Assembly (NCBI GenBank): GCA_000380225.1
Contig: KB904821.1
Span: forward strand, 4,101,795-4,165,794
Direction of reading: 5' to 3'
Length of the DNA stretch: 64,000 nucleotides
Source of the DNA: a filamentous cyanobacterium ESFC-1
GTDB lineage: Bacteria > Cyanobacteriota > Cyanobacteriia > Cyanobacteriales > Spirulinaceae
The number at the start of each line of letters is the position of its first letter. Position 1 is the first letter of the stretch. The notes under the pieces are model-generated. The model saw only the letters and a list, made by a program, of their open reading frames with translations. It ran no database searches and was not told where the DNA came from. Both the position numbers and the translations under genes were made by a program. Shown here piece after piece: positions 1 to 7,935 of the stretch.

Positions 1-142
1 GTCAGTGAATTGAGATTTAATCTCGAATCGGTTTAAATAGTGAGGGTAAAAAATTTTGATTTCAGCGAATCAAATTCTAATACGACTGCAATGAGCAAAT
101 AAAAAATAGGCGTTCTCGAACTAAAGTTTTGGTTTTGAATAA

Positions 143-1603
143 ATGGATATTTCTTTACCGCGAATTTCTAATCAAATTCTCGATTTTTTCACAGAACCTA
201 TTAATATTGCAGGTACGGATTTAACTTTACTTGAGCTTGCCTATATTTTCTTGGGTGTGGTTGTTGTTATTATCTTTAGCCGTGCTTTTAAAAATGTTTT
301 ACGAAATCGCTTATTAATCCGATTAAATATAGATGGAAGTAATCGCGAAGCAATTTCCACTATTTTGAGCTATACTTTTGGTACTTTGGGGTGTATTTTT
401 ATTCTTCAAAGTAAGTTTGAATCAGCCTCTTTAGCAGTGATTATTGGAGGATTAGGGGTTGGTATTGGGTTTGGTTTACAGAATCTAACTCGCAACTTTG
501 CCAGTGGTTTAACCCTACTTTTAGAAAGACAAATCAAAGTTGGTGATTTCATCGAATTTGATGGATTATCGGGATATGTAAAAGCCGTTTCCCTACGAAC
601 TACCATTATTCGGACGCGGGAAGGGGGAGATATTATTGTCCCGAATGGAAACCTGATCGAAAGTCGAGTTTTAAGTTGGACGTATGATGGATTGTTAGTC
701 GGACGAATTCATTTACCGATTGGGGTAGCTTATGGTAGCGATCCGGTTTTGGTAACAGAAACATTACTACAAGCAGCTTATATGGAACCGATGGTGTTAC
801 AAGACCCTGCACCTTTAGTAAATTTCCGAGGTTTTGGGGATAATTCCCTCGATTTTGAGTTAAGGGTTTGGATTGAACCGATTGATAAAGAACCGGATAT
901 TCGGAGTTCTTTGAATTATTTGATTGAATATCTTTTTCGTCAACAAAATATTCAAATCCCTTTCCCGCAACGGGATTTATGGTTACGCAATCCTGAAGCT
1001 TTCTCTTATTTTCGTCGTCCAAGTTCAAAAGAGCAAAAAACACAGGATTTTGCTGATATTGTTCCAGAAAACTTACCACCCAAGCCCCTAAATATTAAGG
1101 ATTTACTGCGGAAAGTCAAATATTTTCAAAATTTCACAGAGTTAGAATTGAGACAGTTAATTGAAATTGGCTATCGTCAGAAATTAAGACCTTCTACAGT
1201 TTTATTTCACGAAGGTCAGCCGGGGGATGCGTTTTACATTGTTTTGTCGGGTTCGGTAGAAATTTTCGCAGAAAAAGTGGATAAACACTTGGCTACACTA
1301 GACGCAGGACAGTTTTTTGGGGAGTTAGCTTTGATGTTAGGGATTCCTCGGACGGCTTCGGTAAGGGCATTAGAAGAAACACTTTTGTTTGCGATTAATC
1401 ACAAGGGATTTAGCCGTTTATTACAACAACATCCTGAGTTAGCCGAGGAAATCATCTATGAGTTGGGCAAACATCAAGAGGAGTTAGCTGAAAGACAAAA
1501 ACAGTTGAGAGAAATGGGTTTAGTGGATAGTTCTGAAGATGATAAAAGTCCGGTGGTATGGATGCGAAATCGCTTAAAGAATTTATTTGGTGTTTCATCG
1601 TAG
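143..1603 (+). CDS. MscS-family mechanosensitive channel with C-terminal cyclic-nucleotide-binding domain
   Basis: Inner-membrane ion channel of the small-conductance mechanosensitive family. The N-terminus has hydrophobic helices around residues 27-49 and 72-90. The Gly/Ala-rich pore helix (about 97-127, 'GGLGVGIGFGLQNL') runs into the conserved beta domain. From about residue 320 a second module follows: a cNMP-binding fold with 'FHEGQPGDAFYIVLSGSVEIF' and a phosphate-binding-cassette-like 'FGELALMLGIPRTASV' near 390-405. MscS-cNMP fusions are known in cyanobacteria, with gating proposed to respond to cyclic nucleotide as well as tension. The gene appears monocistronic, and no operon partner is visible upstream. 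Family assignment is firm; ligand and gating behaviour are inferred. Confidence 0.93.
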   Translation: MDISLPRISNQILDFFTEPINIAGTDLTLLELAYIFLGVVVVIIFSRAFKNVLRNRLLIRLNIDGSNREAISTILSYTFGTLGCIFILQSKFESASLAVIIGGLGVGIGFGLQNLTRNFASGLTLLLERQIKVGDFIEFDGLSGYVKAVSLRTTIIRTREGGDIIVPNGNLIESRVLSWTYDGLLVGRIHLPIGVAYGSDPVLVTETLLQAAYMEPMVLQDPAPLVNFRGFGDNSLDFELRVWIEPIDKEPDIRSSLNYLIEYLFRQQNIQIPFPQRDLWLRNPEAFSYFRRPSSKEQKTQDFADIVPENLPPKPLNIKDLLRKVKYFQNFTELELRQLIEIGYRQKLRPSTVLFHEGQPGDAFYIVLSGSVEIFAEKVDKHLATLDAGQFFGELALMLGIPRTASVRALEETLLFAINHKGFSRLLQQHPELAEEIIYELGKHQEELAERQKQLREMGLVDSSEDDKSPVVWMRNRLKNLFGVSS

Positions 1604-1794
1604 ATACCAATTTCTGCGACTTCGTGAAACTTGCGTAAAAACTGGCAAAAACTTCGCGATCGCGCCCGCAACAAGTCCAGAAAATTTACGGAGAAAATGA
1701 GGAAATATAAGGATTTGGCTAAGTAAAGCTTCTGTGTTTAAGATAGAGTCAAAGCGATCGCGAACGAAAAAGCTTTGAATAAATAGGAGGAAAG

Positions 1795-2019
1795 ATGGCG
1801 ATTAAATCCAATGTTTTTATGATTCCTCTCGTACTGTTGCTGGTGTTTATTGGCTTTGGTGATAAGTTTTTACCCAACCCATTAAGTAACGCCAGCGTCC
1901 AAACTCGCACAACTCTCAATAAATGGATTATTGGTGTATTTCCCAAAGGGGAGGGCGACGTTATTAATCCGAATAGAGACCGAGAAGCCCAAATCGAACA
2001 AATGGAAAACGCTAACTAA
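1795..2019 (+). CDS. small single-TM membrane protein, unknown function
   Basis: A 74-residue protein with a strong Shine-Dalgarno (AGGAGGAAAG) directly before the ATG, which supports it as a real gene. Residues 8-24 form one hydrophobic helix and the rest is polar, so a single-pass membrane anchor is likely. I do not recognise the family. It points toward, but does not overlap, the convergent nuclease gene whose stop lies 3 bases away. Confidence 0.7.
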   Translation: MAIKSNVFMIPLVLLLVFIGFGDKFLPNPLSNASVQTRTTLNKWIIGVFPKGEGDVINPNRDREAQIEQMENAN

Positions 2020-2022
2020 AAT

Positions 2023-2811
2023 CTAAGGGCGATCGCGTTCTTTTTCGATAACGTTTTGAATATCAGTAGAAACTGTAGATAAAAAATCGTAACCCGTCGC
2101 CTTTTCCAACTCATCCACCGACACAATATAATCTTGCCAATCGGTACGTCGGACAACATCGCTATTGGGCATATTCACCGCAATAACGCGCGTATCCGCC
2201 GTAACCGGGGCGTTAGCAGAATCGAGGACAACGACGATTTTCCAGGTACTTTGGGGAATCGTCACTTGGTTTTTGGCGATCGCGCCCTTTTGTCCAATTC
2301 CCCCAGCAATAATATATAAAGTCTTGCCCTGGGCGACCAGATCGCGACTGTATTCTTCTAATTCTCGCCACACCTCCCGGTTATTTTCCGGGGCTTGGGG
2401 AATCATATTCGACATCACAAAAGTAGCACTATTACTGGCGATGCTATTGGTGCGATCGCCACTGGGAGTTACATGGCCGCGATCGTAACCACTACCGCGA
2501 TAATCATTCGGACGCACCGCATAACAGCCATCGGGTAACGTCTCATCTGGACGAAAATCATCTTGGCGATCGGTATTGCCCAACCAATCTTGACTCAACT
2601 GCCAAGACACCCAATTAGGAATGCCTTGATTGCAATTATAAGACAGGACAAACTCCGGCTTTTGGAGTAAGTAATTATTCAGATCGCTGTTATTGGCATT
2701 ACTGGGATTGCCCAGACGCATATTCGTATTGTAAGGATCGCAGCCTACCAGGAGTGACGCGATCGCGAAAACCCCCAGATAATGCCACCCATTGAAAAGC
2801 TGTCTTAGCAT
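2023..2811 (-). CDS. DNA/RNA non-specific endonuclease (NUC1/EndA-like), lipoprotein
   Basis: Exported beta-beta-alpha-Me nuclease that cleaves DNA and RNA without strong sequence preference. The active-site motif DRGH is at residues 110-113 (His113 the general base) within 'YDRGHVTPSGDRT'. The Mg-binding Asn region 'PQAPENNREVW' follows at about 139-149. The N-terminus has a hydrophobic stretch ending in a lipobox (LLVGC, Cys24), so the mature protein is probably lipid-anchored outside the cytoplasm. At 262 residues it is normal for the family. Likely roles are nutrient scavenging or degradation of extracellular DNA. Confidence 0.92.
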   Translation of the reverse strand: MLRQLFNGWHYLGVFAIASLLVGCDPYNTNMRLGNPSNANNSDLNNYLLQKPEFVLSYNCNQGIPNWVSWQLSQDWLGNTDRQDDFRPDETLPDGCYAVRPNDYRGSGYDRGHVTPSGDRTNSIASNSATFVMSNMIPQAPENNREVWRELEEYSRDLVAQGKTLYIIAGGIGQKGAIAKNQVTIPQSTWKIVVVLDSANAPVTADTRVIAVNMPNSDVVRRTDWQDYIVSVDELEKATGYDFLSTVSTDIQNVIEKERDRP

Positions 2812-2975
2812 AAAGCAAGAGTAAAATCGCCAAAAGTGTAACTTTCACTTTAGCAGACCCAGGAAAGAGGTTGGAAAACCGTACTTGTGGCTTCGCATTC
2901 TCCTAACCCAAGGTTGGCTCGAAACTCAGTACAATGCGGCCAAACCCAACTAGATATTATGGAGCGATCGCCCTT

Positions 2976-3398
2976 ATGAATACTGAATCTGATATCCCTA
3001 AAGACAGCGCCATCGTTGAAGTAGACGAAAACGAACAAGCTTTAGTCGAAAGCGATTTGCAACAGCGATCGCTGACGGAAGAACCCCTGAGTGAAGAATT
3101 ACAACAAGAAACCGTCGCGTTAATCGAAGCGATTAAACGCAAAGCCCAAGCCGAAAGCCAAAAAGTGGGTGAATTTAGCCGGGAACAATATCTAGAAGCC
3201 ATGCGAACAGCCCGCGAAGAAATCGAATCGAGAGATTTATTCGATCCCGATCGCATTGCTGAATCAATCCAGATTATGACTGAAGAAGTCGAGAAAAACT
3301 GGGAAGGCTTGGTACAAGAAGTCACCGATTTTGGCGATCGCCTTAATGATGCAGCCCAAGCCGCTTGGGAAAAACTGACCGAACCCCGGCCTCGCTAA
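2976..3398 (+). CDS. conserved cyanobacterial protein, unknown function (acidic, helical)
   Basis: A 140-residue, strongly acidic and predicted alpha-helical protein with many Glu and Gln and no membrane segment. An in-frame ATG exists at 2934. I prefer 2976 because it has a GGAG about 11 bases upstream and because the extra N-terminal stretch would run through a HIP1 site. The C-terminal half ('QIMTEEVEKNWEGLVQEVTDF') looks amphipathic and may form a coiled coil. The stop overlaps the convergent HAD phosphatase gene by 4 bases. Function is not recognisable. Confidence 0.7.
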   Translation: MNTESDIPKDSAIVEVDENEQALVESDLQQRSLTEEPLSEELQQETVALIEAIKRKAQAESQKVGEFSREQYLEAMRTAREEIESRDLFDPDRIAESIQIMTEEVEKNWEGLVQEVTDFGDRLNDAAQAAWEKLTEPRPR

Positions 3399-4045
3399 CC
3401 GTGAGAATCGGTCAACTGGGCGATCGCGCTAACCAAAGCTTGGGGATTGTCCACTAAGCGGTCGGGATGATGCTGAACTAACAACTCCGGTGCATTGAAT
3501 CCCCACCCCACCGCGATCGCCCATACGCCGCTTTTTCGGGCAGATACAATGTCTCGCGATTCATCCCCCACATAAACCAATTCTAAAGGAGCGAGGGCAT
3601 TTAACCGCAACAAACGCCGAATATTACGATGTTTCCCAAACAAAGATGCGTCGGGATAAACAAATTCAAAAATATCTTGTAAATTATTTTCTTCTAAAAA
3701 TATTGTTACGCTTTCTTGCAAATTTGACGTTAAAATTCCCAAACGATAGCCCTCAGATTTGAGAACTTTTAAAGCTTCTTCTATCCCCACAATGGGCTTA
3801 ACTTGGCCAATTTCTTGGTTTAACTCTTTTTTGACTCGCCGCAATAAAAAGGGGAGTTGTAGCCAAGAAACTTGAGATTGACGGACAATTTCGCGAGAAC
3901 TTAAGCCGCGTAACGCTAAAATTTCTTCCTCGTTTAATGACTTATAACCAAATTCAACCGCCAAACGATTGACGATCGCGACGATCGTAGGGGGTGTATC
4001 GGCGATCGTACCATCAAAGTCAAAAACAATTAAACGAGGAGTCAT
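3395..4045 (-). CDS. HAD-superfamily hydrolase, phosphoglycolate-phosphatase-like
   Basis: Cytoplasmic phosphatase of the haloacid dehalogenase family. Motif I is FDFDGTIADT with nucleophile Asp9 and acid/base Asp11. Motif II is the 'LTSNLQ' segment, and motif IV is 'YVGDESRDIVSA'. The helical cap after motif I fits the Gph/PGP subgroup, so phosphoglycolate is a plausible substrate, relevant to photorespiration in a cyanobacterium, but subgroup substrates are diverse. At 216 residues it is typical. Its start is followed (on the plus strand) by a copy of the interspersed repeat at 4052. Confidence 0.88.
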   Translation of the reverse strand: MTPRLIVFDFDGTIADTPPTIVAIVNRLAVEFGYKSLNEEEILALRGLSSREIVRQSQVSWLQLPFLLRRVKKELNQEIGQVKPIVGIEEALKVLKSEGYRLGILTSNLQESVTIFLEENNLQDIFEFVYPDASLFGKHRNIRRLLRLNALAPLELVYVGDESRDIVSARKSGVWAIAVGWGFNAPELLVQHHPDRLVDNPQALVSAIAQLTDSHG

Positions 4046-4051
4046 TTCAGT

Positions 4052-4216
4052 TATCAGCCTCTAAGGGGCAATCGGGGGGAGGTGGGATTTTACCCCAAAA
4101 AGGGGTCTCCAAACTTCTTGCTGTAGGGTAGACTCTATCGAAAAGCTAAAAGCTAGACGAGATGGCCATTACAGCCCGAAAAAGCGCGCATTAATGTTTC
4201 GCGCGAGAGTCATCAG
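4052..4216 (+). repeat. interspersed repeat, copy 1 of 3
   Basis: Copy of an intergenic element shared with 7010-7190 (opposite strand) and 55321-55489. Shared blocks, in order: CTAAGGGGCA, a G-rich run, a 'CAGAAACTTCTTGC'-like block, 'CTCTATCAAAAGGCTAAAAGCTAGA', 'TTACAGCCCGAAAAA', and an end block 'GAGAGTCATCAG'. No ORF is conserved in it. The element lies just upstream of the HAD gene and downstream of queG. Confidence 0.75.
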
Positions 4217-4236
4217 TAAACACAAGGTCACAATGA

Positions 4237-5157
4237 TTACAAATTCGCTTTGGCATTACGTCGCAACATTTCCGGTTTGATGCGTCGTAACGCCGAAGCC
4301 CGAAATTGCCGATCCCATTCTTCCTCGGTGATTTCGGCTAAATCTTGAAGTTTGGGGGCAACATTTTGAGGATAAGGCTGAAACTCCTCGACATCCGTAA
4401 CTTCAGCAAAACGCTGATTCCAGGGACATACATCTTGGCAAATATCGCACCCTGCTACCCAGCCTTCTAAATGATTCGCGATCGCGTCGGGTATTGTATC
4501 ACTGCGATTTTCGATGGTATGGTAAGCAATACAGCGATTCGCATCCACCACAAAAGGCTGCGCGATCGCCCCCGTCGGACAAGCCTCAATACAGCGCGTA
4601 CAAGTGCCACAATGCTCGCTGTGGGGTCGATCGGGAGTGAGTGCCACATTGACCAACACTTCCCCTAAAAACACCCAACTGCCATACTCTCGCGTAATCA
4701 CATTACCATTCTTCGCGATCCAGCCTAACCCGGCACGTTGCGCCCAGACTTTATCCTGAATTGGCCCGGTATCGGCATAGAAACGAGCCTGCACCCCAAC
4801 ACTTTGCTCCTGTAGCCAATTTACCAGCTTTTTGAGCTTTTTGTGCATGATTTTATGATAATCTCGTCCCCAACCGTAACGAGAAATCTTGGCATATTCC
4901 TTCCCTTCGGGGCGTTGCTGGGGGGTGTAATAATTTAAAGCCACACAAATCACCGACTGCACTTCCGGCCAACATTGACGCACATCAAACCGTCGCGGAT
5001 TGTTCATCCAAGCCATATCCGCGTGATACCCTAGCGCCAGCCAAGCTTCTAAATGCTCCACTGCACCATCAGATTGAGCCGGGATATCCGCAATCCCCAC
5101 TTGATGAAAGCCCAAGGCTTGAGCTTGTTGTTTAACGGTTTCGCTGGTTAAAGTCAC
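4237..5157 (-). CDS. queG: epoxyqueuosine reductase QueG
   Basis: Catalyses the last step of queuosine biosynthesis, reducing epoxyqueuosine to queuosine at the tRNA wobble position with a cobalamin cofactor and two [4Fe-4S] clusters. The ferredoxin-like motif 'CGTCTRCIEACPTGAI' and the second cysteine set 'CDICQDVCP' are both present. The DUF1730-type N-terminal region ('ALGYHADMAWMNNPRRFDVR') is also intact. The length of 306 residues is slightly shorter than Gram-negative homologues and usual for cyanobacteria. Its stop region faces a repeat copy, and no queuosine operon partner lies beside it. Confidence 0.95.
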   Translation of the reverse strand: MTLTSETVKQQAQALGFHQVGIADIPAQSDGAVEHLEAWLALGYHADMAWMNNPRRFDVRQCWPEVQSVICVALNYYTPQQRPEGKEYAKISRYGWGRDYHKIMHKKLKKLVNWLQEQSVGVQARFYADTGPIQDKVWAQRAGLGWIAKNGNVITREYGSWVFLGEVLVNVALTPDRPHSEHCGTCTRCIEACPTGAIAQPFVVDANRCIAYHTIENRSDTIPDAIANHLEGWVAGCDICQDVCPWNQRFAEVTDVEEFQPYPQNVAPKLQDLAEITEEEWDRQFRASALRRIKPEMLRRNAKANL

Positions 5158-5280
5158 GTTGGTTTGATTACTCTACTCCGCCCAAAGGCATAAGCACAAA
5201 AAATAAAAGTTAGAGGCTAAAAGTCACAAAACTTTGCATAATTAAGCAAGTCAGACCACCCCAATATTTTTAAATTTAAA

Positions 5281-5712
5281 ATGGCATTTCCCATTAATTC
5301 TAGTTCTACTATAACAATTGAAAATATTAGCGAACCGACCTTGTTGCAATACTTCGAGGCGTTAAATGCTGCCGATTTTGCAGCCACCGCCGCGTTATTT
5401 GCCCCCCAAGGCGAACTCTATCCTCCTTTTGAAGAAGCCATTATTAGCCCGGACGCGATCGCATCTTACCTCGAAGCCGAAGCCCAAGGATTAGTCCTCA
5501 ACCCCAAAACCGGAGAAACCCTCTCCCGCGATGACGGCGGCCTCGAAGCCCAAATCACCGGAAAAGTCAGCACCTCTTTATTTACTGTTAATGTGGCCTG
5601 GCAATTTATCCTCAATCCCCAACGAGAAATTACCTACGCTCGGATTAAATTACTCGCTTCTCCCCAAGAATTGCTGAGTTTACGAGAGAAAAGAGACAAT
5701 CGGCAATCGTGA
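5281..5712 (+). CDS. OCP C-terminal-domain homologue (CTDH), NTF2-like carotenoid-binding protein
   Basis: A 143-residue NTF2-fold protein collinear with the C-terminal domain of the orange carotenoid protein: 'LLQYFEALN', 'LYPPFEEAIISPDAIASYLEAE', 'VNVAWQFILNP' and 'LLASPQELLSLR' all match the OCP CTD pattern. Tyr24 and Trp107 sit at positions equivalent to the OCP residues that hydrogen-bond the ketocarotenoid carbonyl (Tyr201/Trp288). The helical OCP N-terminal domain is absent and no HCP gene is visible nearby. CTDHs are known carotenoid carriers and singlet-oxygen quenchers that form homodimers. This one contains no cysteine, unlike CTDHs that have a conserved redox Cys. The alternative is a generic SnoaL/NTF2-like protein. 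Confidence 0.8.
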   Translation: MAFPINSSSTITIENISEPTLLQYFEALNAADFAATAALFAPQGELYPPFEEAIISPDAIASYLEAEAQGLVLNPKTGETLSRDDGGLEAQITGKVSTSLFTVNVAWQFILNPQREITYARIKLLASPQELLSLREKRDNRQS

Positions 5713-5760
5713 GGGGAGAAAGTTGGGAGAAATTACCAATGACCAATTGAGGGCTTTGGG

Positions 5761-5816
5761 GAACAACCAATAACCAATAACTAACAACTAACAACCAATA
5801 ACCAACAACAAAGGAC
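5761..5816. repeat. CCAATAA/CTAACAA-type heptamer array
   Basis: About eight tandem 7-base units of the CCAAYAA/CTAACAA type, running up to the start of anmK. The same short tandem repeat family recurs at many gene borders in this window. Confidence 0.85.
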
Positions 5817-5818
5817 AA

Positions 5819-6982
5819 ATGACTAATGACAAAGGACAAAGAGTAATCGGTTTGATCAGTGGCACATCCGTTGATGGGATTGATGCGGCTTTGGTGGATA
5901 TTTCCGGGCAAGACTTAGAAATTGAGGTAAAACTAATTGCCCAAGCCACTTATCCTTATTCCGAAGATTTGCGATCGCGCATCCTTGCCGTAGCTGGAGG
6001 AGAAGCCATTTCCCTCGCTGAAATGGCTGCCCTAGACGACGAAATCGCGATCGCCTTTGCCCAAGCCGCCCAAACCATCCAGCAAAACCACTCTCCCGCC
6101 GATCTCATTGGTTCCCACGGTCAAACCGTCTTTCACCGTCCGCCTAATGCCCCTGACACCGCCCTAAACCTCGGTTATACCCTGCAACTCGGTCGAGGGG
6201 ACGCGATCGCCTCTTTGACCCAAATTCCGACCGTTGCCAACTTCCGAGTTGCCGATATTGCCGCCGGGGGTCACGGTGCGCCCTTAGTTTCTCGCATCGA
6301 CGCAGCATTATGCAGCCATCCCACCCGCACCCGTTGTCTGCAAAACCTCGGCGGCATTGGCAACGTCACCTACCTCCCCCCCAAAGACAAACCCCACTGG
6401 GTCGAGCATATCCTCGGTTGGGATACCGGCCCCGGCAATATGCTCATCGATCTAGCCGTCGCTCAACTCACCCAAGGCCAGCAAACCTACGACGATGGAG
6501 GGCGCTGGGCCGCCCAAGGTCAGCCTTGTGAAACATTAGTCAAGCAATGGTTAACCCAAGACTTTTTTCAACAACCGCCCCCAAAATCCACAGGCCGCGA
6601 GGATTTTGGCCAAGCCTATCTCGATCGCTGTTGGCAAGATGCCCAATCTTATCAACTCAGTCCCGCCGATTGGTTAGCCACCCTCACCGAATTTACCGCC
6701 GCTTCGGTAGCCCATAGCTATCGCACCTTTTTACCCCATCTGCCCGACGAAATCTTAATCGGCGGGGGTGGCAGTCTCAACCTCTACCTACTCCAACGCC
6801 TACAAGCCCTGTTACCCGCAGCCCAAGTCATCACCACCGACGAAGCGGGTTTGAATGCCGAAGCCAAAGAAGCGATCGCCTTTGCCGTCCTCGCCTATTG
6901 GTATCTCGACGGTACAACCCCTGGCAATCTCCCCCAAGTCACCGGGGCCAAATCCCCGATGCGCCTCGGTCAACTTTTTTAG
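5819..6982 (+). CDS. anmK: anhydro-N-acetylmuramic acid kinase AnmK
   Basis: Recycles peptidoglycan by hydrolysing and phosphorylating 1,6-anhydro-MurNAc to MurNAc-6-phosphate with ATP. The N-terminal nucleotide-binding motif '[18 protein letters not shown]' is diagnostic. It is followed by '[11 protein letters not shown]' (the catalytic-Asp/sugar-binding region of the family), '[14 protein letters not shown]', '[12 protein letters not shown]' and the '[10 protein letters not shown]' adenosine-site loop near the C-terminus. The length of 387 residues is normal. The ATG at 5819 follows a heptamer repeat array directly, so the upstream region is atypical and the native ribosome-binding site is unclear. 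Codon 8 begins the conserved core, so the start cannot be much later. Confidence 0.95.
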   Translation: MTNDKGQRVIGLISGTSVDGIDAALVDISGQDLEIEVKLIAQATYPYSEDLRSRILAVAGGEAISLAEMAALDDEIAIAFAQAAQTIQQNHSPADLIGSHGQTVFHRPPNAPDTALNLGYTLQLGRGDAIASLTQIPTVANFRVADIAAGGHGAPLVSRIDAALCSHPTRTRCLQNLGGIGNVTYLPPKDKPHWVEHILGWDTGPGNMLIDLAVAQLTQGQQTYDDGGRWAAQGQPCETLVKQWLTQDFFQQPPPKSTGREDFGQAYLDRCWQDAQSYQLSPADWLATLTEFTAASVAHSYRTFLPHLPDEILIGGGGSLNLYLLQRLQALLPAAQVITTDEAGLNAEAKEAIAFAVLAYWYLDGTTPGNLPQVTGAKSPMRLGQLF

Positions 6983-7009
6983 GCATTGGTTTTTTGCCCT
7001 TTGTACTTG

Positions 7010-7190
7010 AGTCTCGCGCGAAACGTTAATTTTACTTTTTCGGGCTGTAACGCCGATCTAGTCTAGCTTTTAGCCTTTTGATAGAGTCTGTCCCATAGCA
7101 AGAAGTTTCTGACTCACTTTCTAGGGCTTGCATCCCACCTCCCCCCCCGACTGCCGATTGCCGATTGCCCCCTGCCCCTTAGAAGCTAAA
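7010..7190 (-). repeat. interspersed repeat, copy 2 of 3 (reverse orientation)
   Basis: Reverse-complement copy of the element at 4052-4216. The two form a large inverted repeat flanking queG, the CTDH gene and anmK. The most conserved part is 'GACTCTATC..AAAAGGCTAAAAGCTAGAC' followed by 'TTACAGCCCGAAAAAG' and 'TTTCGCGCGAGA'. The 447-base gap 6983-7429 otherwise holds only a C-rich run and the leader of the next gene. Confidence 0.75.
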
Positions 7191-7429
7191 GGCAAATAAT
7201 AAATCATCTATAATGAGATATTTGTGGGCATAACCCTGACCTGCCAAGAATTGATCTAAATCTTGGCTTGGCGGTCGGAGCATCCCTCAGTTAGATTGGG
7301 GTGTAGTACAGTAGTTATACTAGACATACCTCAAGCCGATCTGGGGTTGTGGCCGGTTTGAGTTTGTAACAGAATCGCCATGCCCAAAATCATCAACCGT
7401 CGCATTGCACAAGCGCAAGGAATAGGATT

Positions 7430-7888
7430 GTGGCTCACACCTTTTTATTGGAGGAAGGACGTTGGACACTCCAGGGGAATTGGCTGGAGCGAAATGGAAT
7501 GCCCATTCCCGTGAAAGGCAAAACGATCGTCGCTTGGAGTCAGGAAAACTGGTTTACTTGGGTGACTAAACTGGTATTCCCTGGGAGCGATCGCAACGAA
7601 ATTGCCTTTCAATATCGGGGCCGTCTTGATTCACAAGAACGTCAATATAACTTTGTGCTAATGCAAAGCTTATTGGGTCGTGTCGAGGGAGAAGGATGGA
7701 TTGCACCAGAATCTATCATCCAGCGTTACTGGGTCTTAGGAGATGCTCAACAAGGAGACAATCAACGACGGAGTGGTTTTGAAACCCTTTATCGACTCAA
7801 TAACGATACATACAATCTTTCGAGTTGTATTCTATCGGGTCACCATTTAGTTAGTACGATGGAAGCAACTCTAGAACGCCAACCTTAA
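7430..7888 (+). CDS. conserved hypothetical cyanobacterial protein
   Basis: A 152-residue soluble protein beginning with a GTG codon. A short frame opening at the ATG at 7380 is a different reading frame and ends after 44 codons, so it is not the start. The sequence is rich in beta-strand-forming residues and Trp ('WTLQGNWLERNG', 'AWSQENWFTWVTKLVFPG', 'IIQRYWVLGD') with no signal peptide, which suggests a compact beta-barrel. It lies 47 bases upstream of the Ser/Thr kinase gene and is probably co-transcribed with it, so it may be a partner of the kinase. I do not recognise a named family. Confidence 0.75.
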   Translation: MAHTFLLEEGRWTLQGNWLERNGMPIPVKGKTIVAWSQENWFTWVTKLVFPGSDRNEIAFQYRGRLDSQERQYNFVLMQSLLGRVEGEGWIAPESIIQRYWVLGDAQQGDNQRRSGFETLYRLNNDTYNLSSCILSGHHLVSTMEATLERQP

Positions 7889-7935
7889 GAAGTCTATTCG
7901 CTGGTCGCTTGCTCCCCAAGCTTTGGAGCCTAATC

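Noticed and set aside
633-1079. 148-codon frame antisense to the MscS gene
   Set aside because: No ribosome-binding site, no family likeness, and it lies entirely inside a well-supported gene.
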